Assembly: GCF_028751195.1 (NCBI RefSeq)
Contig: NZ_CP066784.1
Coordinates: forward strand, 1,426,001-1,490,000
Source of the DNA: Alicyclobacillus sp. ALC3
GTDB lineage: Bacteria > Bacillota > Bacilli > Alicyclobacillales > Alicyclobacillaceae
DNA length: 64,000 nucleotides
Reading direction: 5' to 3'
The translations under genes and the position numbers were made by a program. Numbering within the stretch: position 1 is the first letter of the stretch; every line of letters begins with the position of its first letter. Shown piece after piece: positions 34,439 to 42,932 of this stretch. Below the pieces are notes generated by a model. The model worked only from the letters and a program-made list of their open reading frames with translations, had not been told where the DNA came from and ran no database searches.

Positions 34439-35995
34439 CTAAAACACCTTCGTCGTCCACGATTCGCCATTCCAAATATCAGTCACGATGTCTTGATAAA
34501 ACTCCGGTTCATGGGATATCAGAAGGATGCTCCCACCATACGCGATTAAAGCTCGCTTGAGTTCTTCCTTCGCATCGACGTCAAGGTGGTTCGTTGGCTC
34601 GTCGAGCAGAAGCACGTTCGATGGCCTGTTGATAAGCTTGCACAACCGGACTTTGGCCTTCTCACCACCACTGAGCACCCCAACCTGACTTTCAATATGC
34701 TTCGTGGTTAAACCACACCTCGCCAGAGCTGCCCGCACCTCCGCTTGACCCATGTGCGGGAACTCCTCCCAGACCTCTTCAAGACAGGTCTTGCTCGGAA
34801 CGTGTCTGCCCTCCTGTTCGAAGTATCCGATCTCAAGATATTCCCCGCGCGTAACCTCCCCTGACAGTGCAGGAATGAGTCCCAAAATGCTTTTTAACAG
34901 CGTGGTTTTCCCGATTCCGTTGGCCCCCACCAGGGCGATTTTCTGCCCGCGCTCCATGAGCAGGTTGAGCGGTTGGGACAGTGCGGCATCGTATCCAACT
35001 ACGCAATCCTTCGTCTCTACAATGGTTCTGGAAGGTGCCCGTGATTCTCGAAAGTCAAACTGTGGTTTCGGCTTTTCCCGCGCGAGTTCTATCATGTCCA
35101 TCTTATCAAGCTTCTTTTGCCTGGACATCGCCATGTTGCGGGTAGAAACACGCGCTTTGTTGCGGGCCACGAAGTCCTTCAATTCTGCGACTTCCTGTTG
35201 CTGCCGTTTGTACGCTGACTCTAGTTGTTGCTTTTTCGACTCATAGACCCGCTGAAAATCGTCATAATCACCGACGTAGCGGTTCAATTCCTGATTTTCC
35301 ATGTGGTAAATGAGGTTTATCACGCTATTAAGAAACGAGATGTCATGGGAGATCAGCACAAAGGCGTTTTCGTACTCCTGAAGATAACGAGTCAACCAAG
35401 CGATATGCTGCTCATCCAGATAGTTCGTGGGTTCATCCAGCAGGAGGATGTCCGGTTTCTCCAAGAGTAATTTTGCCAGCAACACTTTCGTTCTCTGGCC
35501 GCCGCTCAGTTCTTCGACATCACGGTCGATCCCGATTTCATCCAGACCCAGACCCCGTGCGATTTCTTCTACTTTTGTATCGATGGTGTAAAAGTCGTTG
35601 TGCGTGAGGAGGTCCTGAATCACCCCGACCGTGTCAAGGAGTTCCTCCAGTCGTTCAGCGGATACATTTCCCATGTCCTCGTACATCTGGTTCATGTCAC
35701 GCTCGAGATCGAACAAGTATTGAAACGCACCTTTGAGAACATCTCGAATGGTCATGCCGCGGGCTAATACGGCGTGTTGATCGAGATAACCGACCCGGAT
35801 GTTTTTTGCCCACTCAATGTGACCTTCATCCGGCTCGAGTTTCTGGGTGATGATATTCATAAAAGTTGATTTGCCTTCCCCATTGGCACCAACTAACCCA
35901 ATATGCTCGCCTTTGAGCATGCGAAACGAGACATTTGCAAAAATAGCTCTGTCACCAAAACCATGCGACAAGTTTTTGACAGTCAAAATGCTCAT
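34439..35995 (-). CDS. ABC-F family ATPase (YkpA/YbiT-like)
   Basis: A 518-residue soluble protein with two ABC domains and no membrane part. Walker A motifs are GANGEGKST and GANGIGKTT; signatures are LSGGQRTKV and LSGGEKAKV; Walker B motifs are ILLLDEPTNYLD and VLLLDEPTNHLD. The charged linker between domains (about 230-310; ESKKQQLESAYKRQQ region) is the P-site tRNA interaction motif. The C-terminus is short, as in YkpA/YbiT types. ABC-F proteins act on the ribosome to relieve stalling or antibiotic binding. It appears to be monocistronic. Confidence 0.9.
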   Translation of the reverse strand: MSILTVKNLSHGFGDRAIFANVSFRMLKGEHIGLVGANGEGKSTFMNIITQKLEPDEGHIEWAKNIRVGYLDQHAVLARGMTIRDVLKGAFQYLFDLERDMNQMYEDMGNVSAERLEELLDTVGVIQDLLTHNDFYTIDTKVEEIARGLGLDEIGIDRDVEELSGGQRTKVLLAKLLLEKPDILLLDEPTNYLDEQHIAWLTRYLQEYENAFVLISHDISFLNSVINLIYHMENQELNRYVGDYDDFQRVYESKKQQLESAYKRQQQEVAELKDFVARNKARVSTRNMAMSRQKKLDKMDMIELAREKPKPQFDFRESRAPSRTIVETKDCVVGYDAALSQPLNLLMERGQKIALVGANGIGKTTLLKSILGLIPALSGEVTRGEYLEIGYFEQEGRHVPSKTCLEEVWEEFPHMGQAEVRAALARCGLTTKHIESQVGVLSGGEKAKVRLCKLINRPSNVLLLDEPTNHLDVDAKEELKRALIAYGGSILLISHEPEFYQDIVTDIWNGESWTTKVF

Positions 35996-36111
35996 CCATA
36001 ACTTCCTTCACCATAAGTTGTATGGGCGCTGATACGCCGCGGAATGGCACCTAAGTCACTGTTCCATCGGCGGCATCCCCGTTTGATTATAACGTGAGTG
36101 TACCCATGCGA

Positions 36112-36141
36112 AAAACCACGGACCACTTGATCCGTGGTTTT
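36112..36141 (-). terminator. terminator behind the sulfur operon
   Basis: AAAACCACGGA/TCCGTGGTTTT forms an 11-bp perfect stem with an 8-base loop. A/T at both outer ends makes it potentially bidirectional. It lies about 105 bp behind the tusA-like gene. Confidence 0.7.
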
Positions 36142-36246
36142 GACTGGTGGAGGTGATGCTCCTCGAACCGACATCTTCACAAAGACGATGGAAGTTTGAC
36201 TATAGGAAACTACCGCCTCTGGACAGATGTCTCAGTTGATATCGAG

Positions 36247-36486
36247 TTAGTGCAACTTTTTCACAACAATCTTGTCGTAGTTATCAATCGTCTCAATTCC
36301 GATCAATTCATGTTTTGCTTTCTCCACCCACTTCGGAATGTCGCGCTGTGACCCCTTATCCGTGGACAATACAGCAACAACATCTCCTACCGCTGATGAC
36401 CGAATGACTCGAATCAACTCCATCATGGGTCCTGGACAAAAGCTCCCGCGAGCATCGATTTCACGTTTGATGTCGACCTCTACCAT
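36247..36486 (-). CDS. TusA/SirA-like sulfur carrier protein
   Basis: A 79-residue protein of the TusA fold. It contains the active-site motif ARGSFCPGPMMEL (CPxP), whose cysteine carries persulfide. GAGGAG 8 bases upstream selects ATG 36486 over GTG 36495. It is last in the sqr-DUF1641-dsrE2-tusA operon. It probably accepts sulfane sulfur released by sulfide oxidation and shuttles it with the DsrE-like partner. Confidence 0.88.
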   Translation of the reverse strand: MVEVDIKREIDARGSFCPGPMMELIRVIRSSAVGDVVAVLSTDKGSQRDIPKWVEKAKHELIGIETIDNYDKIVVKKLH

Positions 36487-36518
36487 ATTACTCACTCCTC
36501 TGTCAGCTTTGACCTTGC

Positions 36519-36944
36519 TTAACCCAGGTAAAGCGTCGTATCTGCTTCTGCACTCATCCCAACGAACTCCCCAACGCCGATAATGTCATCTACAATTGGC
36601 TCAAAATCGTCAAGTTCCATTTCAAACAGATCAGCCGTCATAGCACATGCATGAACCTTGATGTTGCCCATCTCTTTCGCTTGCACCAAGGTGTCATACC
36701 AAGACGGTACGTTCTTTTCACTCATCACCCTCATCATCTCTGGTCCAAGTTCTTCATAGTCTTTGCTTACACTAGATAGTTGCTTTGGGGTCCCCTTTCT
36801 AAACGCCAATAGCCCCCAAAATGTCAGGAAAATGTCTACCTCCATGTCATTCATGACGGCTCCCGACGCCATGATTGCTGCCGGATAAAGCTTGTCGACT
36901 GTTCCACCAAAGACGACAACACACATTTTTTTAGTATCACTCAT
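36519..36944 (-). CDS. DsrE/DsrF/DrsH-like (DsrE2-type) sulfur-relay protein
   Basis: A 141-residue DsrE2-type protein. Typical segments are VVVFGGTVDKLYPAAIMASGA, DIFLTFWGLLAF and NIKVHACAMTADLFEM, with the conserved cysteine in HACAMTADLF. Family members bind and transfer polysulfide sulfur to TusA in sulfur-oxidising bacteria. It lies between the DUF1641 gene (1-bp gap) and the tusA-like gene. It may associate with the membrane through its hydrophobic first half. Confidence 0.88.
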   Translation of the reverse strand: MSDTKKMCVVVFGGTVDKLYPAAIMASGAVMNDMEVDIFLTFWGLLAFRKGTPKQLSSVSKDYEELGPEMMRVMSEKNVPSWYDTLVQAKEMGNIKVHACAMTADLFEMELDDFEPIVDDIIGVGEFVGMSAEADTTLYLG

Positions 36945-36945
36945 T

Positions 36946-37359
36946 TCATTGGCCTCCGTTTGGTTTAGAGTTTGTCGCTTGTTTTCCGATTTCCCTCACT
37001 AACGCAAGCATTACGTTCAGACCAGTCTGAACCTCAGGTTCTTTGAGTGTCCTCATGAACTGCCGAACGCCTAGTTTAGATTTTGGAGGTTCGGTCAATA
37101 TGGCTTCCGTGGCTGTAAGTAATTCGGGAGCCATCTTGTAAAGCTTGCTTTGCAATAGTTGATCGCCAAGTTCCATCACCCCAACTAGTGTTCCAACAAG
37201 TCCATCAACAATTTCAGGAGTCATAGAGTTAAGAGCTGCATTAAAGAGGTGAACGAGGGTATCAAGGTTTTCCAGGCTACCGTCGGTTTCCCACTTGGCA
37301 ACTGTGTCCAATGCAAGCTCCAGCTTTTGTTGGCGTTCCGAAACATCCACGATACTCAT
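36946..37359 (-). CDS. DUF1641 domain protein of the sulfide oxidation operon
   Basis: A 137-residue helical protein. ATG 37359 is preceded by GGGAGG and lies 16 bp behind sqr. The DUF1641 part contains the helix around GLVGTLVGVMELGDQLLQS and KLGVRQFMRTLKEPEVQTGLNVMLALVREIG. DUF1641 proteins are repeatedly encoded with sulfide:quinone oxidoreductases and formate-dehydrogenase-like genes. A role as adaptor for the oxidoreductase at the membrane is inferred only from linkage. Confidence 0.8.
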   Translation of the reverse strand: MSIVDVSERQQKLELALDTVAKWETDGSLENLDTLVHLFNAALNSMTPEIVDGLVGTLVGVMELGDQLLQSKLYKMAPELLTATEAILTEPPKSKLGVRQFMRTLKEPEVQTGLNVMLALVREIGKQATNSKPNGGQ

Positions 37360-37375
37360 GGCTGCCGCCTCCCTT

Positions 37376-38515
37376 CTATACCAGTCCTCGGACAGATAAC
37401 CAATACATCTGATTGAAGGCCATCTTGAACCAATGCACCATTTGCGTTGGGTCCGCCGGTTTCGGTGGGTTGTTGTAGTCGAATTGAATGTGCATGGCTT
37501 TGTCCAAGCCACCTTCAATAAAGCAGAACACTTTACCATCGTAGAGAGCCATAGGCCTTTCACCGTGAAGCTCTCGCATAATGTTGCGCACCACGACTTC
37601 CGATTCGTAATGAGCAGTCGATCCCGCCTTCGAAATGGGCAGGTTCGTTGCATCTCCGACGACATAGACCCCTTGATATCCCAGCAATTCGAGCGTTGCA
37701 CGGTCGGTTGGAAGCCAGCCTTCTTCATCCCCCAAACCGGATGCACGAATGACAGGTGCGCCTCGATGTGGAGGGATGGCAACTAGGAAATCGTAGCCGA
37801 CCTCTTCTCCTTCCAACGTGTAAACAATTTTCTTATCAGGGTCGATGGTCTCCGGATTAAAGAACGTCTCACCAATGATTCCTTGTTTCTCAAAAGCCCC
37901 TTCAGCCCAGTCTGCACACGGTTGCAGCGAATGCAGTCGGCCAATGGGATATGTGTACATCAACTCATACCGCGACCTACGACCTTTTTTGCGCAACAGG
38001 TCGTCAAACATAAACATGAACTCCACAGGCGCCACGGGACACTTGTGTGGCACTCCGATAATCATCAGGAGCTTCCCTTCTTCAAATCCAGCCAAGTCTT
38101 TCCTTGTTTGCACGGCTTCGTCAAACGTGTAGAAGGTGTGTGCTCCCTCCCGGAATCCGGGGATTGCGTCCAAGTCTGGATGTGACCCCGTAGCTAATAC
38201 CAAGTAGTCGAACTCCATTGCGCTTCCACTATTCAGTGAGATTGACCGCTTGTTCATATCTATCTTCACTGCGGGGTCTTGCACAAGTCGCACACCAGGG
38301 AGTAGTAATTTTTGGTGCTCCCGAAAAACAGAGCCCGGTTCAGCCAAGCCCAGTGCCACGTACAAGAGTCCGGGTTGATAAATATGTGATTCGGTGTCAG
38401 AAACCAGTGCAATCTCGACCTCGGAATTTTCAAGCTCCGCAGACAAGTGTCGAGCCAACCGATTGGCTACCATGGCTCCACCAGTGCCTGCACCGAGAAT
38501 TACCACTCGTTTCAT
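37376..38515 (-). CDS. sqr: sulfide:quinone oxidoreductase (FAD-dependent)
   Basis: A 379-residue flavoprotein. The FAD dinucleotide motif is RVVILGAGTGGAMVANRL; a second region reads YLVLATGSHPDLDAIPG; the FAD-ribityl motif is GVYVVGDATNLPISKAGS. Cys159 (GVPHKCPVAP) and a C-terminal cysteine in GKVFCFIEGG correspond in position to the redox cysteines of characterised SQRs (Cys160 and Cys356 of Acidithiobacillus). The enzyme oxidises sulfide to sulfane sulfur and reduces quinone at the membrane. It is first in the sulfur operon. ATG 38515 has a GAGGGTGGG site. Confidence 0.88.
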   Translation of the reverse strand: MKRVVILGAGTGGAMVANRLARHLSAELENSEVEIALVSDTESHIYQPGLLYVALGLAEPGSVFREHQKLLLPGVRLVQDPAVKIDMNKRSISLNSGSAMEFDYLVLATGSHPDLDAIPGFREGAHTFYTFDEAVQTRKDLAGFEEGKLLMIIGVPHKCPVAPVEFMFMFDDLLRKKGRRSRYELMYTYPIGRLHSLQPCADWAEGAFEKQGIIGETFFNPETIDPDKKIVYTLEGEEVGYDFLVAIPPHRGAPVIRASGLGDEEGWLPTDRATLELLGYQGVYVVGDATNLPISKAGSTAHYESEVVVRNIMRELHGERPMALYDGKVFCFIEGGLDKAMHIQFDYNNPPKPADPTQMVHWFKMAFNQMYWLSVRGLV

Positions 38516-38731
38516 TGTCCCACCCTCTCGCGCTGAGTTTTCAGTACGCACTCACCATACCCTAACCAGTAAGGGCATCTAAGTTACATACGGACTTTCC
38601 AATGCTCCTATTTTTGATAGTTCATCTGACTCGGCACCCTGATGCATATCGAGCAGAGGATGCCTTCTGCGTAGTACTAATTGCGTTTCAGAACTGCCCA
38701 ATAGCGCCTATGAGACATGCCGCAAAAGAAA

Positions 38732-38759
38732 GGAGACTGGCGGGCATCCGCCAGTCTCC
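38732..38759 (-). terminator. terminator of the 13-gene peptide/amide operon
   Basis: A perfect 12-bp stem GGAGACTGGCGG/CCGCCAGTCTCC with a 4-base loop is followed on the minus strand by TTTCTTTTG. It lies about 90 bp beyond the last gene. The rest of the 38516-38845 gap shows no gene. Confidence 0.85.
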
Positions 38760-38845
38760 AACCTGCTATGTTGTTGTATTATTCGTCCCACAGTGCACAT
38801 CTCGACGCATTTTCCGTACTTGTCTCAGTTACACAACGGCGGAAG

Positions 38846-39973
38846 CTACATTTCCAACAGCAGGTGCGCGAGCAGCGCGGCTCGCTGGGGCAAGCCACTT
38901 ACGACAATGTGCTCATGCTCTGCATGTGGGCCGTCGCCGACAGGCCCAAGTCCGTCCAATGTTGGAGTTCCAACGCCTGCTGTAAAGTTCCCATCGCTTC
39001 CTCCGCCAACCCGTGCTGATTCCAGCTGAAAACCCAACTGTGTCGCAGCAATTTGCTTGGCTGTCTCGAACAGCTTCCGAGAATCCTCTGACTGATGAAG
39101 AGGAAGGCGGTTGATACCACCCTGCACAGTCAGCGTGACGCGTTCGTCAATCGAAGCGAGACTCCGCATCTCGGCCTCGATCCGCGCTGCTTCGTCAGGT
39201 TCAGCAAATCGAACGTCGACTTCGATGGCAGCGTGGTCGGCGACCACATTGGAACGCGATCCACCAACGACCTTGCCGACATTTACCGTCGTTCCGCGCG
39301 CCGGGTCTTGGAGTTCAATGATTCTTCCCACCTGCGCACACAATTCGTGGATAGCACTCGCCCCGTCTTCTGGGTGGTTGCCCGCATGAGCTGCTATGCC
39401 GTGTGCTTGAATCAGATAGTCCGCCGTTCCCTTTCGCGCCACTTTCAGGGCTCCGGATTTTCCAACGGACGGTTCGACGACGAGCGCGATATCGCTGTCC
39501 TTGGCAAGCTCTTCAATGATCGGTCTAGAACTAGGACTGCCTATCTCTTCGTCGCTGGTAAACAGGAAAGTGACTTCAACCGGCAGCTCCTGACCACACG
39601 CTCGAATTGCCTTCAGCGCCCACAACGCTTGAACAATACCGGATTTCATGTCGAAAATCCCCGGCCCGAATGCGACGTCCCCATCTACACGATAGGGAAG
39701 TCTACCAACCTCCCATACGGTGTCGAAATGGGCAAGTATGAGGACCTTCTTCTCACCCTGCCCGACGCGTGCGCACAGGTGGTCACCCTGTTCGGACTGG
39801 TGGAAAACTTCCGGCTCGACTCCGAACTCAGATTGAACCATCCGCGCGATGAGCTGTCCACAGGCGTCAACCATCGACTTGTCAGTGGACGGTGACTCAC
39901 TTCTCACCAACTGTTCGACCTGTGCCAACATTTGCTGCTGATGTGCTTTCAGGTAATCGTAGATTTGACTCAT
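38846..39973 (-). CDS. M20 family metallopeptidase (glutamate carboxypeptidase-like)
   Basis: A 375-residue di-zinc amidohydrolase. Metal and catalytic motifs are LAHFDTVWEVG, GPGIFDMKSG, FTSDEEIGSPSSR (general-base Glu) and VEPSVGKSGALKVARKG. The dimerisation domain contains the family's GIAAHAGNHPEDGASA loop. It resembles carboxypeptidase G2-type enzymes, which remove C-terminal Glu or Asp from N-acylated or folate-like substrates. GGAGGGA precedes ATG 39973. It is the last gene of the operon and likely performs a final cytoplasmic cleavage step. Confidence 0.9.
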   Translation of the reverse strand: MSQIYDYLKAHQQQMLAQVEQLVRSESPSTDKSMVDACGQLIARMVQSEFGVEPEVFHQSEQGDHLCARVGQGEKKVLILAHFDTVWEVGRLPYRVDGDVAFGPGIFDMKSGIVQALWALKAIRACGQELPVEVTFLFTSDEEIGSPSSRPIIEELAKDSDIALVVEPSVGKSGALKVARKGTADYLIQAHGIAAHAGNHPEDGASAIHELCAQVGRIIELQDPARGTTVNVGKVVGGSRSNVVADHAAIEVDVRFAEPDEAARIEAEMRSLASIDERVTLTVQGGINRLPLHQSEDSRKLFETAKQIAATQLGFQLESARVGGGSDGNFTAGVGTPTLDGLGPVGDGPHAEHEHIVVSGLPQRAALLAHLLLEM

Positions 39974-40075
39974 ATTTCTCCCTCCAGAGTGGACCACAGC
40001 TTTGAAAGTGATGTCATCGACAAATCATTCACTCGAGTGCCCCGTTCGACGGATCCGAGTCTACGCAGACGGTGG

Positions 40076-41041
40076 TCACGCGTGCAAGTGGCATGCGGTC
40101 AAGTGGCCTGATATCACTTGGCGAAGTCGTGGTGCTTCCGTCTTGCAGATGTCTAGAACTTGCGGACAGCGAGTGTGAAACGGGCATCCCAAGGGAGGTT
40201 TTGCCGGGCTCGGCACATCGCCTTGCAACACAATGCGTTCTCTGCGACCGTGCCTTTTCGGTTCCGGAGCCGCCGATAAAAGTGCCTGCGTATACGGATG
40301 CAGAGGGTTTTCATATATTTCGCGTTTGCTCGCAACCTCCACCAACTGACCAAGATACATCACCGCTACCCGGTCGCTGATGTGGCGAACTACCGCCAAG
40401 TTATGAGAAATGAACATGTAGGACAGGTTGAACTGTTTGCGCAAATCGACCATCAAGTTGAGAATCTGTGCCTGAATGGACACATCTAGTGCCGATACAG
40501 CTTCGTCAGCAATGATGAGTTTTGGCTGTAACGTCAATGCCCGCGCGATGCCGATGCGCTGTCTCTGTCCGCCAGAGAATTCGTGCGGATACCGGCGACG
40601 GTCATCGGCTCGAAGCCCCACCGTTTCAAGCAACTCTACTACTCTCTCTGTTGCCGTCTTCGAACTATGCCCATTCACCACGAGCGGCTCCGCAATGATG
40701 TCTCCCACCGCGATCTTCGGATTCAGCGATGCGTAGGGGTCCTGGAACACCATCTGAAACTTTGGCCGGATTCGCCGCAGTGACGTGCCGCTCAAGTGTG
40801 TGATGTCCTGCCCCTCGAGCGTGATCGTCCCGGAAGTCGTGTCGAGCACCCGCATCACCATGCGTCCCAGCGTCGACTTGCCGCACCCGGACTCGCCCAC
40901 GATTCCCAACGTTTCGCCTTGCTTCAACTGGAACGATACCCCGTCGACGGCTTTCACGTAACCTGCGGTATGCCGGAACACACCCGCTGTGATTGGAAAG
41001 TGCTTCTTCAGATCTCGGACTTCAAGCAAGTTCTCAGTCAT
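40076..41041 (-). CDS. oligopeptide/dipeptide ABC transporter ATP-binding protein (DppF/OppF-like)
   Basis: A 321-residue ATPase. Walker [10 protein letters not shown], signature [15 protein letters not shown], Walker [15 protein letters not shown]. The C-terminal oligo_HPY region has [22 protein letters not shown] with the cysteines that bind a [4Fe-4S] cluster in this family. ATG 41041 is chosen from homology ([14 protein letters not shown]) although the frame runs on upstream. It starts 14 bp behind the dppD-like stop and pairs with it. Confidence 0.92.
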   Translation of the reverse strand: MTENLLEVRDLKKHFPITAGVFRHTAGYVKAVDGVSFQLKQGETLGIVGESGCGKSTLGRMVMRVLDTTSGTITLEGQDITHLSGTSLRRIRPKFQMVFQDPYASLNPKIAVGDIIAEPLVVNGHSSKTATERVVELLETVGLRADDRRRYPHEFSGGQRQRIGIARALTLQPKLIIADEAVSALDVSIQAQILNLMVDLRKQFNLSYMFISHNLAVVRHISDRVAVMYLGQLVEVASKREIYENPLHPYTQALLSAAPEPKRHGRRERIVLQGDVPSPAKPPLGCPFHTRCPQVLDICKTEAPRLRQVISGHLTACHLHA

Positions 41042-41054
41042 CCTCGTCCCCCCA

Positions 41055-42020
41055 TTACACGAGCTCGCAGCGCGCAAAGTGACCCGGGCGCAGTTCTCGC
41101 AGTTCCGGCATCTTCTCCCGGCAGTTTGCCTGTGCAATCGGACACCGCTCTGCAAACCGACAGCCATGCGGGTAGGCGGAAGCATTTGGCACCGTTCCAG
41201 GTATTGAATAGAGCGTATCCTTCTCTTCATCTAACGATGGAATGGACGCAAGCAACGCTTTCGTGTACGGATGCTCCGGGTGTTCGAACATCTCGTCCGC
41301 GCCCGCGCTCTCGACAATCTGTCCGGCATACATGACCAGTACGTGGTCCGCCATATCAGCGACAACGCCAAGGTCGTGTGTGATGAGGACAATCGACGTC
41401 CCAAACTCCGCACGCATCTTCTTCATGAGGTCGAGCACCTGCGCCTGAATGGTCACGTCGAGCGCCGTCGTGGGCTCGTCAGCGATCAACAGCTTTGGCT
41501 CGCACACCATAGCCATGGCGATCATCACACGCTGGCGAAGACCTCCCGAAAGTTGGTGCGGGTATTCATGCACCATCTCTGCGGCCCGCGGCACTCCAAC
41601 TACCTGCAACATATCGACCGCCTTCGCGTACGCCTCTCGCTTGTTCATATTGCGGTGGCGCACCAGCACCTCTGTGACCTGGTCACCAATCGTCAGCACC
41701 GGATTGAGGGCGGTCATCGGTTCCTGGAAGATCATTGAGATCTCGTTGCCGCGTAAGTCTCTCATCTGTCGCTCCGTCAGCTCGAGCAGGTTGCGGCCGT
41801 TCAGTTCGATTCGTCCGCCCACAATCTTCCCGTGTGGCTGCGGGACCAGTCTCATAATGGATAGCGACGTCATGCTCTTCCCACAACCAGACTCTCCGAC
41901 GATACAGACGACCTGTCCTGGCATCACTTCCAAATTGATCCCGTCGACCGCATGCACCTCTGTGTGTCGGTTGATGAAGTAGGTCTTGAGGTCCCGAACC
42001 GCCAACAGGGGTTCCGTCAT
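41055..42020 (-). CDS. oligopeptide/dipeptide ABC transporter ATP-binding protein (DppD/OppD-like)
   Basis: A 321-residue ATPase. Walker [10 protein letters not shown] (Met replaces the usual Thr/Ser at the end), signature LSGGLRQRVMIAMAM, Walker B LLIADEPTTALDVT. The C-terminus holds the oligo_HPY cysteines (CRFAERCPIAQANC). ATG 42020 has GGAAGGAG about 8 bases upstream; ATG 42026 is too close to that site. It forms the heteromeric ATPase with the downstream DppF-like protein. Confidence 0.92.
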   Translation of the reverse strand: MTEPLLAVRDLKTYFINRHTEVHAVDGINLEVMPGQVVCIVGESGCGKSMTSLSIMRLVPQPHGKIVGGRIELNGRNLLELTERQMRDLRGNEISMIFQEPMTALNPVLTIGDQVTEVLVRHRNMNKREAYAKAVDMLQVVGVPRAAEMVHEYPHQLSGGLRQRVMIAMAMVCEPKLLIADEPTTALDVTIQAQVLDLMKKMRAEFGTSIVLITHDLGVVADMADHVLVMYAGQIVESAGADEMFEHPEHPYTKALLASIPSLDEEKDTLYSIPGTVPNASAYPHGCRFAERCPIAQANCREKMPELRELRPGHFARCELV

Positions 42021-42100
42021 GCCCATTCTCCTTCCGGCTTCGCCATTGCATCCGAAAAACTTCGCAATCTCTACACAGGCGGTACATTCGCCTACAAGCG

Positions 42101-42919
42101 TCAGAACATCTGGCTTCCTCCGTCGACGCTAATCACCTGACCGCTCACCCACTGCGCCGCGTTCGAGGCGAAAAAGGCCACTGCTTCAGCGATATCCTGC
42201 GCAGTCCCGAGGCGCTGCAGAGCAATGTCTTCGAGCAGCGCAGCCTGGCCTTCCGGCCCCATAGCCTGCCACTGCTTCTCGGTACTGGGGTTGCTGCGCA
42301 CAAAGCCAGGCGCCACGTTGTTCACCGTGATCTGATACGGCCCGAGTTCGCGCGCCAACTGGCGGGTGAAACCAATCTGCCCGGCCTTTGCACTCGCGTA
42401 TGCTTGAATCCCAGTCAAACTGAAACTGCGTCCGGCTCCCGACGAGACATTCACGATTCGCCCGTAGCGCTGTCGTTTCATAACAGGCGCGACTGCTCTC
42501 GCCATGTGAAAAACACCCGTCAGGTTCACATCGACCACACGCTGCCAGTCGTCTCGCGTCACGTCCTCGATCGGTTTGTGACGCTGCCCCACCACTCCGC
42601 CGGCATTGTTCACGAGAATGTCGAGTCTCCCCGACTGATCGACAACCTGCGCAACGACTCGGTTTACCTCCGCTTCGTTCGTAACGTCGCAAACGGCAAT
42701 CCGCCCCTGTCCGCCAAACCCCGCTTCTCGTTCCATAGTCGCCAAGGTCTCGGAAAGCTCTGTCTCGATGATGTCGACCGCCCACACGTGCGCGCCACGA
42801 CTGGCCAGGGTTACAGCGATTGCGCGACCGAAACCGTGCGCCGCACCTGTCACCAGTGCCACACGTCCGGCGAACACTGGACTCGCGGGGCTCATCGCCC
42901 AGTCTTCGAGTTTCTCCAT
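42101..42919 (-). CDS. SDR family NAD(P)-dependent oxidoreductase (FabG-like)
   Basis: A 272-residue classical SDR. Cofactor motif TGAAHGFGRAIA, NNAGG, catalytic Ser in NVSSGAGRSFS and Tyr-Lys in YASAKAG; the C-terminus carries VSGQVISVDGGSQMF. The acidic residue after beta-2 (WAVDIIE) suggests NAD rather than NADP. GAGGAGG precedes ATG 42919. Its place within a peptide/amide catabolic operon suggests oxidation of a hydroxy acid or sugar-like side group of the imported compound (inference). Confidence 0.9.
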   Translation of the reverse strand: MEKLEDWAMSPASPVFAGRVALVTGAAHGFGRAIAVTLASRGAHVWAVDIIETELSETLATMEREAGFGGQGRIAVCDVTNEAEVNRVVAQVVDQSGRLDILVNNAGGVVGQRHKPIEDVTRDDWQRVVDVNLTGVFHMARAVAPVMKRQRYGRIVNVSSGAGRSFSLTGIQAYASAKAGQIGFTRQLARELGPYQITVNNVAPGFVRSNPSTEKQWQAMGPEGQAALLEDIALQRLGTAQDIAEAVAFFASNAAQWVSGQVISVDGGSQMF

Positions 42920-42932
42920 GTCAATCGCCTCC

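Noticed and set aside
36338..36583. Plus-strand open frame over the tusA and dsrE2-like genes
   Set aside because: Shadow frame; both minus-strand products match known sulfur-relay families with proper start sites.
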